This document shows positions 1-7,103 of a stretch of 7,862 nt of DNA, in pieces. A model generated the notes under the pieces. It saw nothing but the letters and a program-made list of their open reading frames with translations, was not told where the DNA came from and ran no database searches. The stretch comes from DASUFP01 sp036274495 (GTDB lineage: Bacteria; Bacteroidota; Bacteroidia; AKYH767-A; OLB10): positions 1 to 7,862 of the forward strand of contig DASUFP010000103.1 in assembly GCA_036274495.1 (NCBI GenBank), read 5' to 3'. Each line of letters opens with the position of its first letter. The first letter of the stretch is position 1. The translations under genes were made by a program, and so were the position numbers.

Positions 1-2890
1 GAATTTCGGTAAGAATAATCAGGGGTTTACTGACTGAGTTGAACTGTATAACGAGAATAAGCAATATTAATCCGAGAGAAGTTAAGAGTGCCGATCCTAA
101 AAACGACATGGTTGCCGCCTGCTCTTCCTGCTCACCTGTCATATCAATAGTGACACCTTCAGGTAACGGATAATCGCCTGCCGCCTCCTTCACATGGGCT
201 ACCACTTCGTTAGGGCTGAAACCGTTAAGGATATTACTGTAAAGGGTTATCATGCGTTTTTGATTCTTCCGCTTGATTCCTGCATAGGTAGAGGAGTACT
301 GAATATCGGTAAACGCCGACAGCGGCACCTGTCTCACCATTCCGCCTTTACTCATATCGCGATAGGTAATTTTCATGTTGCGCAGCTGATCGATATTTTC
401 CCGCTGGTTTTTGAGCAGCCTTACGGTAATATCGTATTCATCGTTGGCATCGCGGAATTTTGATGCCTCCTTACCAAAAATTGCCGTCCTCAGCTCCCCT
501 CCTACCTGTCCGGTTGAAATGCCCTCCCTGTTTGCCCGTTCACGGTCAATGTTGAAGACTATTTCGGGTTTATTGTTCTGAAGATCTGATTTCAATTCTT
601 CGACACCGGGTACCTGAATAGAATCGAGGTAATGCTTTAGTCCGTTTGATACATCAATAAGCTGATTGAAATCGTCGCCTTTGATTTCGATGTTAACAGG
701 TTTTCCAACCGGAGGTCCGCCATGCTCCTGGTCAACAGAAATTTCAGCTCCGGGTATTCCCTGTACGGCTTCCCTTACTTTACCAAGATAATCTGCGGTT
801 GAAACACCCTTTCGTTTTCCATATTCAACAAATGCAACTGCCACCTTACTACGGTTGGGATAATTTGCCATGTCGTTTTCTGACGGATCGGTAACACCTA
901 TAGCCACGTTAGATATAATGGAGGATACAATAGGGTTATCTTTACCAAAAACGTTTTCAACCCTTTTTTCAAGCACCTGTGTTACCGAATCGGTAACAGA
1001 CTGGTCGGTTCCGACAGGCAGTGTCAGGTACACATAAATAAAGTTAGGGTCAGCCTGCGGGAAAAAGCGTGATCCCGGATTGCGAATGATCAGGAAGACA
1101 ATGGAAAATACAAACAACCCAAAGGTACCCCAAATCATAGCCCACGGACGTTTCAGTGCCCACTCAAGTAATGACTGATATTTTTGCCGGAAAGCAGGCC
1201 ATACCTTATCCTGAAACTTCTGTATGACATTCACCAGCCACAGCCTGTATAAAATAATAAAGGCAAGCAGTGTTATGGCGAAATTGCCAAATCCCGGTGA
1301 ACCTGCCAGATAGGAGATCAGCGCTACGGCACCCAATAAAACAGAAGTTACTTTAATACTCTTTCGCTGCTGATTTTTATCCGCCTTGAGATGATCGGGC
1401 TTCATGAAATCGACCGCAAACACCGGATTGATAATATAGGCTACCAACAAAGAAGCTGAAAGTGTAATGATAAGTGTAATGGGCAGGTAAAACATAAATT
1501 CACCGATAACCCCATCCCAAAAAGCGAGCGGAATAAAAGGGGCAAGAGTTGTTAAAGTGCCGGACAAAACGGGCAGAAAGACTTCACCGGTTGCCGTTTT
1601 GGCCGCTGTTTTAATGTTAACTGCACCGTTGTTAAAAATACGGTGTGTATTTTCAATTACCACAATGGCATCATCTACTACAATTCCCAACGCCAGCAAA
1701 AATGAAAAGAGCACAATCATATTCATGGTAAATCCAATGGTCGGCATTATCAGGAATGCGATAAACATAGAGAGCGGAACCGACATCGCAACAAACAGTG
1801 CATTGGTGGCTCCCATAAAAAACATGAGCAGTAATGTCACCAGAATAAATCCAATTATTATAGTGTTTATAAGGTCGTGCAGGGTAATGCGTGTCCTGTC
1901 GGACTGGTCGCCGGTAATGGTAATTTTAAGATCCGGCGGAAACTCGCTTTTTTGCATCTGGGCAATGATATCCGTAATCTTATCAGAAGCTTCAATCAGG
2001 TTTTCGCCAGTTCGTTTTACCACATTAAGGGTAATTACATTTTTATCGTACAAGCGAGCATAGCTTTCCTGGTCTTTAAATCCGTCTTTAACCTCGGCAA
2101 TATCTTTTAGGTAAATAGGAGATCCTTCCGTTGAATTCACCACAATATTGCCCAACGTACCAACATCGCTAAATTCACCCTTAACACTTACCGACCGTTT
2201 CATACCATCCATCGCAACCGTTCCCCCGGATATGGTGAGGTTTTCATAAGCGATGGCGTTTTCAATATCTCTGAATGAAACCTTTGCGGCCTGGGCTTTA
2301 TACATGTCAACATTTACCTGAAATTCCCGTTCCAGTGCACCAACCATGTCAACGCGAGTAATTTCCTTTAAGCTTTCTATACGGTCCTGCAAATCGTCGG
2401 CGTACTTTTTAAGCTTGCTCAAATCATAATCACCGGCAATATTGATGTACATGATAGGAATATCAGAAAAGTTAATATCCTGCACATTGGGATCGTTTGG
2501 TAAATCGGTTGGCAGATCATTGCCGGCCTTATCAACGGCGTCCTTCACCTTTTGCTTGGCCACAGCCACATCAACATCGGTGTTGAATTCAACAATAATG
2601 TTGGAGAAATCCTGAAGCGAGTTGCTGGTGATTTTTTTAACACCGGAAATGGATTTCATCTGCTTTTCGAGCGGCTTGGTCACCAGATTTTCCATATCGG
2701 TAGGTGCCGTTCCCGGATACACCGTGTTAACCACAATTTGCGGAACAACAATGTCGGGGAAGTTCTCCTTTGGCAGTTTGTTATAGGCAACCAGTCCGGT
2801 AAGCGTAATGAAAACTGTAAGTACATAAATAGCTGTCCGGTTGTCTATTGACCAGCTGGAGGGTTTGAATTCTTTGAATTTATCGATCAT
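1..2890 (-). CDS. AcrB/MexB-type RND efflux pump, inner-membrane permease subunit (3' end cut by window)
   Basis: This is the inner-membrane proton-drug antiporter of a three-part efflux pump. It would take substrates from the periplasm or membrane and pass them to the TolC channel encoded upstream. The ATG at 2890 is the first in frame after a stop at 2930-2932, and 963 codons stay open to the left edge. Visible parts are TM1 (about residues 19-36), a large periplasmic porter region, TM2-TM6 (about 344-492), TM7 (583-602), a second porter region and TM8 (about 930-950). The TM4 motif VVDDAIVVIEN places two aspartates at 406 and 407, matching AcrB D407/D408 of the proton relay and favouring the drug-type (HAE) over the heavy-metal (HME) branch. 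By alignment with AcrB roughly 140 residues are missing, including TM9-TM12 and the relay lysine. About 47 extra residues between TM6 and TM7 carry two hydrophobic stretches. The substrate cannot be read from the sequence. Confidence 0.95.
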   Translation of the reverse strand, partial: MIDKFKEFKPSSWSIDNRTAIYVLTVFITLTGLVAYNKLPKENFPDIVVPQIVVNTVYPGTAPTDMENLVTKPLEKQMKSISGVKKITSNSLQDFSNIIVEFNTDVDVAVAKQKVKDAVDKAGNDLPTDLPNDPNVQDINFSDIPIMYINIAGDYDLSKLKKYADDLQDRIESLKEITRVDMVGALEREFQVNVDMYKAQAAKVSFRDIENAIAYENLTISGGTVAMDGMKRSVSVKGEFSDVGTLGNIVVNSTEGSPIYLKDIAEVKDGFKDQESYARLYDKNVITLNVVKRTGENLIEASDKITDIIAQMQKSEFPPDLKITITGDQSDRTRITLHDLINTIIIGFILVTLLLMFFMGATNALFVAMSVPLSMFIAFLIMPTIGFTMNMIVLFSFLLALGIVVDDAIVVIENTHRIFNNGAVNIKTAAKTATGEVFLPVLSGTLTTLAPFIPLAFWDGVIGEFMFYLPITLIITLSASLLVAYIINPVFAVDFMKPDHLKADKNQQRKSIKVTSVLLGAVALISYLAGSPGFGNFAITLLAFIILYRLWLVNVIQKFQDKVWPAFRQKYQSLLEWALKRPWAMIWGTFGLFVFSIVFLIIRNPGSRFFPQADPNFIYVYLTLPVGTDQSVTDSVTQVLEKRVENVFGKDNPIVSSIISNVAIGVTDPSENDMANYPNRSKVAVAFVEYGKRKGVSTADYLGKVREAVQGIPGAEISVDQEHGGPPVGKPVNIEIKGDDFNQLIDVSNGLKHYLDSIQVPGVEELKSDLQNNKPEIVFNIDRERANREGISTGQVGGELRTAIFGKEASKFRDANDEYDITVRLLKNQRENIDQLRNMKITYRDMSKGGMVRQVPLSAFTDIQYSSTYAGIKRKNQKRMITLYSNILNGFSPNEVVAHVKEAAGDYPLPEGVTIDMTGEQEEQAATMSFLGSALLTSLGLILLILVIQFNSVSKPLIILTEI

Positions 2891-2999
2891 TGTAATGCTA
2901 TTAAATGAAAAACGGATGCTTTTGGTTAGTCACTTTACTTTTATGTTACACTTATGTACTCTGCAATGAGCAGGAACAATTACTGAAACTGATCAGCTG
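2891..2999. other. 109-nt gap between adaptor and RND pump genes
   Basis: I see no gene here and no stem-loop followed by a T run on the minus strand. There are only short palindromes near 2989-2999 (CTGATCAG and CAGCTG, overlapping). There is no clear Shine-Dalgarno sequence before the pump ATG and no good TAnnTTTG promoter element on the minus strand. The adaptor and pump are most simply read as co-transcribed across this gap. Confidence 0.6.
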
Positions 3000-4106
3000 T
3001 TATATTTTTATCTCTTCTCCCTCATTCAGGTCACGGTAACCAACAGTTATAACCTGATCTGTCTCACTAAGCCCCTCCAAAATTTCGGATTTGCCATTAT
3101 ACGATTCACCGGTTTTCACCATCTGCCTGTGAGCCTGATACACATTTCCTGATTTTTTGGCTACCATTATATACTTGCCATCACCTGATTTTTGAATCAG
3201 ATCAACAGGAATGACCATTGCCTCTTCAGACTGGTAATCAACAATCTTCATAACAACAATCATATTTGGCGAATAGCCTGTATTACCTCCCGGTAAAGGA
3301 ACTTCAACATTAAATGTACGGTTGAGGGTATTTATGACTTTGGCTGCATAACCTACTTTAGTTTTTACTTCTTTATTCATATCAGGAAAGTAAAGAACAA
3401 CTTCATCGCCCTTATTTATTTTTCCAACATACGATTCACCTACTTCACCTTTAACTTTTAAAGCAGAAAGATTTACGACCGTTACAGCCTGCATACCCGG
3501 CATTACGGCTTGCCCAACCTTAATGTTAACGTTATCCACCGTTCCAGAAATTGGCGACTTAATTCTTGTCATATCAAGTTGTTCATTAACCGATGCCAGC
3601 CTCTTTTCAAGTGATTCTTTATTGTTTTTGGCGGTCAGGTACTGGACTTCACTGCCTATTTTCTGATCCCACAAATTCTTTTGTTTATCATATATGTTTT
3701 TCGCAAAATCATATTGTGTTTGCACCTCGGCCAGCGATTGTCTGACCATCTGGTCATCAAGAACAGCAAGTATTTGTCCCTTCGACACATGGTCACCTTC
3801 TTTCACCTGTATTGAGGTAACTGTACCCTGTATACGAGGGCTTACGTTTACGCTCTCATCGCCATCGACACGCGCCTGGACTTCAACAAAGTGTTTAAAG
3901 GGCATTGGCTTGAACGATTCAACAGAAACCAGCGACACTGAGCTGTTGTCTGACTTTTTAAGTTCCGACTTAAGTGTTCTTATTTTATCATTCAATTCAG
4001 ACTGTTGTTGAAGCAGGTCTTTCAGCTGGTCTTCCTTACTTGAAGATTTGCTTCCGCAGGAAGAAAAAATGACAATTACGGATAAAATTCCAATCAGCTT
4101 TTTCAT
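3000..4106 (-). CDS. RND efflux periplasmic adaptor lipoprotein (AcrA/MexA type, membrane fusion protein)
   Basis: This is the periplasmic adaptor that joins the RND pump to the outer-membrane channel. The ATG at 4106 gives 368 residues and puts a lipoprotein signal at the N-terminus, with lipobox FSSC and lipidated Cys17. The open frame extends upstream to a TTG at 4157, but that would bury the signal and overlap the tolC-like gene. Domains in order are: an N-terminal charged, heptad-like coiled coil (about 24-52), the first half of the lipoyl domain (84-118, with GTVTSIQVKEGDHVSKGQIL), an alpha-helical hairpin (119-181), the second lipoyl half (182-212, IKSPISGTVDNVNIKVGQAV), a beta-barrel (about 214-290) and a membrane-proximal domain (292-368). 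It starts 31 nt after the channel gene and precedes the pump, as expected for one operon. Family assignment is secure; the partner pump is inferred from position. Confidence 0.95.
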   Translation of the reverse strand: MKKLIGILSVIVIFSSCGSKSSSKEDQLKDLLQQQSELNDKIRTLKSELKKSDNSSVSLVSVESFKPMPFKHFVEVQARVDGDESVNVSPRIQGTVTSIQVKEGDHVSKGQILAVLDDQMVRQSLAEVQTQYDFAKNIYDKQKNLWDQKIGSEVQYLTAKNNKESLEKRLASVNEQLDMTRIKSPISGTVDNVNIKVGQAVMPGMQAVTVVNLSALKVKGEVGESYVGKINKGDEVVLYFPDMNKEVKTKVGYAAKVINTLNRTFNVEVPLPGGNTGYSPNMIVVMKIVDYQSEEAMVIPVDLIQKSGDGKYIMVAKKSGNVYQAHRQMVKTGESYNGKSEILEGLSETDQVITVGYRDLNEGEEIKI

Positions 4107-4137
4107 AATTAATGTATAACGGTTAAATTTTTGGTGG

Positions 4138-5517
4138 TTAGTATTTAATATTGCCAAGAGCTACGTCAAGGTCAATTTTTGCAATGATGGCTTCCAGGAG
4201 TGCAGTGTAATAATTTGTTTCCGCTTCCCTTAGTGATGCTTCCGCGTCTACCACTTCAAGATTGGATCCCACTCCCTGATCGTACTTTATTTTTGAAACA
4301 CGAGTAACATCTCTCGCGAGATCGCGGTTTTTCTCCTGTGTTTTCAGTTTGTCAATTGAGTTGTTCAGTGTTGTGATGGCATTGTTATATTCGAGATTAA
4401 TACCCTGCTCCATCAGGTAAAAAGCGTTCTCCACTTTCTGCTGATTCAATTTGGCTTGTGTTGTTTGGGAATATTTTTGGAAACCTCCAAAGAGAGGCAA
4501 CGATACCGAAGCACCAACAATAGCTGTAGGATACCATTTGTATCCCGATTGGAAAATGTTAAATTCATTTCGGGAAGCATTTGCGCTATAACTTCCAAAC
4601 AACATAAAAGTGGGTAAACGGGAGAATTTGTTTTTCTTAACATCCAATTCCGACAAACGGTACTGCGTTTGAAGAATACTGTATTCGATCCGTGCCGTAT
4701 AATCAACTGAATCGCGTTTCAACAAAGTTGGATCAAATTGAAAGTCGGTAATCTTTTCGGTAAGTTCGAGGTTTGTCTTCAGATCCATGCCCATACGGTA
4801 TTTAAGAATGTTGTAACTGTTTTCTAAAAACCGCTGGGTGTTTGTCCGGGCATTTTCTACCAGGTTGTAATTGAGTTCTACCCTGTCGTTATCAATTTTC
4901 TCGACAAAACCGTTTTCATACATGGCTTTGGTATCGTCTGATAGTTTTTTTAACCGCACAACATCACTTTCGAGTTGTTTTAACCTTTCCTGCGCTACAA
5001 GCACCAGGTAATATGCCTTTGATACAGCTGCGGCTGTTTCTATTTTCGATTGTGAGAGGTTTTTTACAGCCAGTTCAGTGTATGTTTTTGAGGCTTGTAA
5101 TCCCACAACATAAGAACCGTCAAACAGTAACTGAGAAGCACTGACTCCTACAGAAGAGGTATATGGCTGCCCGAACTGAACCGGGAAATAGGTTCCGGCT
5201 GAACCGCCGAAAAATTCACCGGGGACAAAGGAAGTCGGGATTTCAATAAAGTGATTGATGTCGGCTTTACCATTAATCTGAGGCAGGCCAACACCGATTA
5301 ATTCATCAACTTTCGATTTAGAAATCTGCCGGTCGAGTTCGGCGTTTTTAATAGAGACCTGATTCTGTATTGCATAGTCAATTGCCTGTTGAAGCGAAAA
5401 GGAGTATCCGGTCGACTGAGCCGCTCCTATAACCGGCATAAATACTACAAACAGAAAAGGCTTCAGAGCATTGCGAAACGCAACTGAAAAACCGCTATGT
5501 GTTATGTTCATTTTCAT
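4138..5517 (-). CDS. TolC-family outer-membrane efflux channel
   Basis: This is the outer-membrane channel through which the pump would expel its substrate. Proteins of this family form trimers with a beta-barrel in the outer membrane and a long alpha-helical tunnel in the periplasm. The product has 459 residues. The hydrophobic stretch at about 18-32 followed by GAAQS indicates a signal peptide cut after Ala33. There is no lipobox, so it is unlikely to be a lipoprotein of the OprM type. Two homologous halves (outer membrane efflux protein repeats, about 40-235 and 260-455) are visible, rich in long helices. The segment near SAGTYFPVQFGQPYTSSVG and QLLFDGSYVVGLQASK is typical of Bacteroidota TolC proteins. 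The start may be Met1 or Met3. It begins 4 nt after the tetR stop, which strongly suggests co-transcription and perhaps translational coupling. Confidence 0.95.
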   Translation of the reverse strand: MKMNITHSGFSVAFRNALKPFLFVVFMPVIGAAQSTGYSFSLQQAIDYAIQNQVSIKNAELDRQISKSKVDELIGVGLPQINGKADINHFIEIPTSFVPGEFFGGSAGTYFPVQFGQPYTSSVGVSASQLLFDGSYVVGLQASKTYTELAVKNLSQSKIETAAAVSKAYYLVLVAQERLKQLESDVVRLKKLSDDTKAMYENGFVEKIDNDRVELNYNLVENARTNTQRFLENSYNILKYRMGMDLKTNLELTEKITDFQFDPTLLKRDSVDYTARIEYSILQTQYRLSELDVKKNKFSRLPTFMLFGSYSANASRNEFNIFQSGYKWYPTAIVGASVSLPLFGGFQKYSQTTQAKLNQQKVENAFYLMEQGINLEYNNAITTLNNSIDKLKTQEKNRDLARDVTRVSKIKYDQGVGSNLEVVDAEASLREAETNYYTALLEAIIAKIDLDVALGNIKY

Positions 5518-5521
5518 AAAT

Positions 5522-6145
5522 TTATTCTTCTTCAGTAATTTCTTTGTATTTGTTGATCAGTTTGTGTCCTTTTAATGTGGTGATACCATGCATAAAATGG
5601 TCGAACAATGATAATTGGACATCGGCAATCCGGAACAATTCGGAGGGAAACAACTGAGGGTTCATTCCCATTTCCACTTCTTCAATCCGAAGTCGTGCAA
5701 TTACCGGTATGTTAATATCGCGCCGGTACAAACCCTGACTGATTCCCTTACGGAGATTATCCTCAACCATACGGAGGATGTTTTTTTCCTTAAAATCCCT
5801 GAATAGTTTCCATACGCTTGGGTGATATTTCTGCATATCGTAAAACAGGTTTGGATTCATTTGAGAAAACATCCTTGAGGTATGCTTCATCATCTCCATT
5901 AATTCGCCGATGGCATCGGCAGAGCTACCGGTGATTTCCCTGAATGTACAATCCCTATCATTCAAATCCCGGTCACAACATTTCATTACCATTTCATCTT
6001 TATCCCTGAAAAACCTGTAAATGGTTTTCTTGGACATTCCAAGATGCTTGGCTACATCATCCATGGTAATACTCTTTATGCCGTGTTTGTAGAACAGCTC
6101 CAGTGCTCCATCGAGTATTCTTGCTTCGGTACTGATTTCTTTCAT
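5522..6145 (-). CDS. TetR/AcrR-family transcriptional repressor of the efflux operon
   Basis: This is probably a local ligand-responsive repressor that controls its own gene and the pump genes behind it. The product has 207 residues, the usual TetR size. The N-terminal DNA-binding domain (about 5-50) is clear: ARILDGALELFYKHGIKSIT, then the helix-turn-helix around MDDVAKHLGMSKKTIYRFF with KDE after it. The remaining all-helical part (about 52-207) would bind ligand and form the dimer, and as usual for this family it shows no recognisable ligand signature. Its only three cysteines (56, 57, 66) are clustered just behind the DNA-binding domain. The ATG at 6145 is chosen because it precedes the complete DNA-binding domain; no Shine-Dalgarno sequence is seen. 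It is the first gene of the operon, and an inverted repeat lies 10-50 nt upstream. Repression is inferred from family and context. Confidence 0.93.
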   Translation of the reverse strand: MKEISTEARILDGALELFYKHGIKSITMDDVAKHLGMSKKTIYRFFRDKDEMVMKCCDRDLNDRDCTFREITGSSADAIGELMEMMKHTSRMFSQMNPNLFYDMQKYHPSVWKLFRDFKEKNILRMVEDNLRKGISQGLYRRDINIPVIARLRIEEVEMGMNPQLFPSELFRIADVQLSLFDHFMHGITTLKGHKLINKYKEITEEE

Positions 6146-6152
6146 GAGGGCA

Positions 6153-6183
6153 CAAAACTATGGAAACTTTTAATGATTTCTAA
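6153..6183 (-). promoter_or_regulatory. Candidate Bacteroidota-type promoter for the tetR-efflux operon
   Basis: Reading the minus strand, TAGTTTTG at 6160-6153 matches the Bacteroidota -7 pattern TAnnTTTG exactly. TTAG at 6183-6180, 19 nt upstream, matches the -33 element TTTG at three of four bases. The -7 element ends only 7 nt before the tetR ATG, so a transcript from here would have almost no leader. The pattern is seen directly; promoter activity is inferred. Confidence 0.45.
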
Positions 6184-6195
6184 GTTTCCATTGTT
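6156..6195. promoter_or_regulatory. Inverted repeat, candidate TetR operator
   Basis: The arms ATGGAAACTT (6160-6169) and AAGTTTCCAT (6182-6191) are perfect reverse complements of 10 bp around a 12-bp AT-rich spacer. After one mismatch the pairing continues for three more bases on each side, giving 13 of 14 matches over 6156-6195. The repeat covers the spacer of the candidate promoter and touches both promoter elements. A dimeric TetR protein bound here would block RNA polymerase, so autorepression of the operon is the natural reading. There is no T run to support a terminator reading. Confidence 0.6.
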
Positions 6196-6247
6196 AAATA
6201 ATTATATATTATTAGTTATCAATACATTAATTTTTCTTGGGGGTTGG

Positions 6248-6278
6248 AGGAAACGATAATTCGGATAGGTTGTTTCCT
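6248..6278. repeat. Second inverted repeat with the same GGAAAC/GTTTCC core
   Basis: The arms AGGAAAC (6248-6254) and GTTTCCT (6272-6278) are perfect 7-bp reverse complements with a 17-bp spacer. The core GGAAAC...GTTTCC is shared with the repeat near the tetR promoter, and the separation is nearly the same (17 versus 16 bases between cores). It lies about 22 nt past the stop of the MORN-repeat gene. It could be an auxiliary operator or chance. A terminator is unlikely because no T run follows on either strand. Confidence 0.4.
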
Positions 6279-6300
6279 GAAATAGATAGAAAATGGGTTG

Positions 6301-6999
6301 TTAAAGACCCTTGCTTACAACCGTACCTTTTTTATAAACGGTTGAACCGATTCGTTTGCCTGTTACATCGTAGTCAATCCATTCCCCCTCTTCCATATCA
6401 TCAACATACGTTCCCTGTTGTTTCACTGCTCCTGTAAAATGATATGTTTTTGCAGGGCCATTTAATACATCATCCTTGTAGGTATATTCAATAGTAAGTA
6501 TACCGCTTTGGTTGTACCACCTTGTTACACCTTCCCGTTTTCCCAAATGATAGTTAGCCTCCTCCTGCACATATCCGTTATCGTAATAAGCTGTCCTTGT
6601 ACCTTCAAGGACTCCTGAATCATAGTGTTCTGCAAACTTTTTTATACCCCCAAACCGGTAGGAGATGCGATTGCCCTGCAACTTTCCGTCTCTGTAATTT
6701 TCTTCCGTTTCAATGGCGCCGTTTGCGCCACATTTTAATACGATCCCATCCCGTACTCCTTCATTGTATTCTTCAACCAGTACAATTGTGTTTTTGGAAT
6801 TATAGGTTTTGATAACCCCATCGGGTTTCCCTTTAAACAGTTTTCCTGCACTCAAAACCTGTCCGGAGGCATCCTTAACTTCAAAATAAACCCTTCCTGC
6901 GCGGGAAGGATCCGGTGTAAACGATGTATCAACTGCACTCTGTGCGATGGCCGGTACCGGCAATAAAATGGCCATTATTAAATGTGTTAACCTATTCAT
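6301..6999 (-). CDS. Secreted MORN-repeat (YwqK-like) protein of unknown function
   Basis: The exact role is unknown. The ATG at 6999 gives 232 residues beginning with a signal peptide (MNRLTHLIMAILLPVPAIA, likely cut before Gln20). The open frame reaches a TTG at 7023, which would only lengthen the region before the signal. Residues 57-224 are seven consecutive repeats of exactly 24 residues with no insertions. Each follows a pattern of Gly-x-x-x-Gly, aromatic at about position 10, Gly near 14 and Tyr at about 22, as in the MORN_2/YwqK family of short beta-hairpin repeats. Relatives are often labelled 'YwqK family antitoxin', but a signal peptide and the lack of a toxin-like neighbour argue against that role here. 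An envelope or periplasmic location is likely. It is transcribed toward tetR with a 155-nt gap and no clear terminator, so some read-through into the efflux operon is possible. Confidence 0.85.
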   Translation of the reverse strand: MNRLTHLIMAILLPVPAIAQSAVDTSFTPDPSRAGRVYFEVKDASGQVLSAGKLFKGKPDGVIKTYNSKNTIVLVEEYNEGVRDGIVLKCGANGAIETEENYRDGKLQGNRISYRFGGIKKFAEHYDSGVLEGTRTAYYDNGYVQEEANYHLGKREGVTRWYNQSGILTIEYTYKDDVLNGPAKTYHFTGAVKQQGTYVDDMEEGEWIDYDVTGKRIGSTVYKKGTVVSKGL

Positions 7000-7020
7000 A
7001 TTACTGTTGGTTGGAGTATA

Positions 7021-7052
7021 CAAAGTTGGTAAAATAGCCGGCCATCACCAAC
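7021..7052 (-). promoter_or_regulatory. Candidate promoter of the MORN-repeat gene
   Basis: On the minus strand CAACTTTG (7028-7021) matches the -7 pattern TAnnTTTG with one mismatch. GTTG (7052-7049), 20 nt upstream, matches TTTG with one mismatch. The spacing to the ATG at 6999 would leave a short leader of roughly 15 nt. This is pattern matching only. Confidence 0.35.
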
Positions 7053-7103
7053 CGGAGGCCAATTCGATGACGTTGCGTATCTTAGCCATCTCAAATCCCA
7101 GTC

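Noticed and set aside
194..463. Plus-strand open frame of 89 residues
   Set aside because: Shadow of the RND pump gene on the opposite strand; no domain and no upstream signals.
1557..2063. 168-residue plus-strand open frame
   Set aside because: It lies wholly antisense to the RND pump, whose frame is continuous with clear family motifs. Its translation shows no recognisable domain.
4107..4157. Longer adaptor reading frame starting at TTG 4157
   Set aside because: It would place 17 residues ahead of a textbook lipoprotein signal and overlap the channel gene by 20 nt. The ATG at 4106 is preferred.
6248..6278. Terminator of the MORN-repeat gene
   Set aside because: The stem is only 7 bp with a 17-nt loop and no T run follows on the minus strand. 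A protein-binding site or chance fits better.
7000..7023. Longer MORN-repeat protein starting at TTG 7023
   Set aside because: The ATG at 6999 begins directly at a good signal peptide, and the longer start would run into the candidate promoter.
7008..7060. Distant GGTTGG/CCAACC and GGCC repeats in the divergent gap
   Set aside because: The arms are 4-6 bp and far apart, which is expected by chance; no clear operator or stem.
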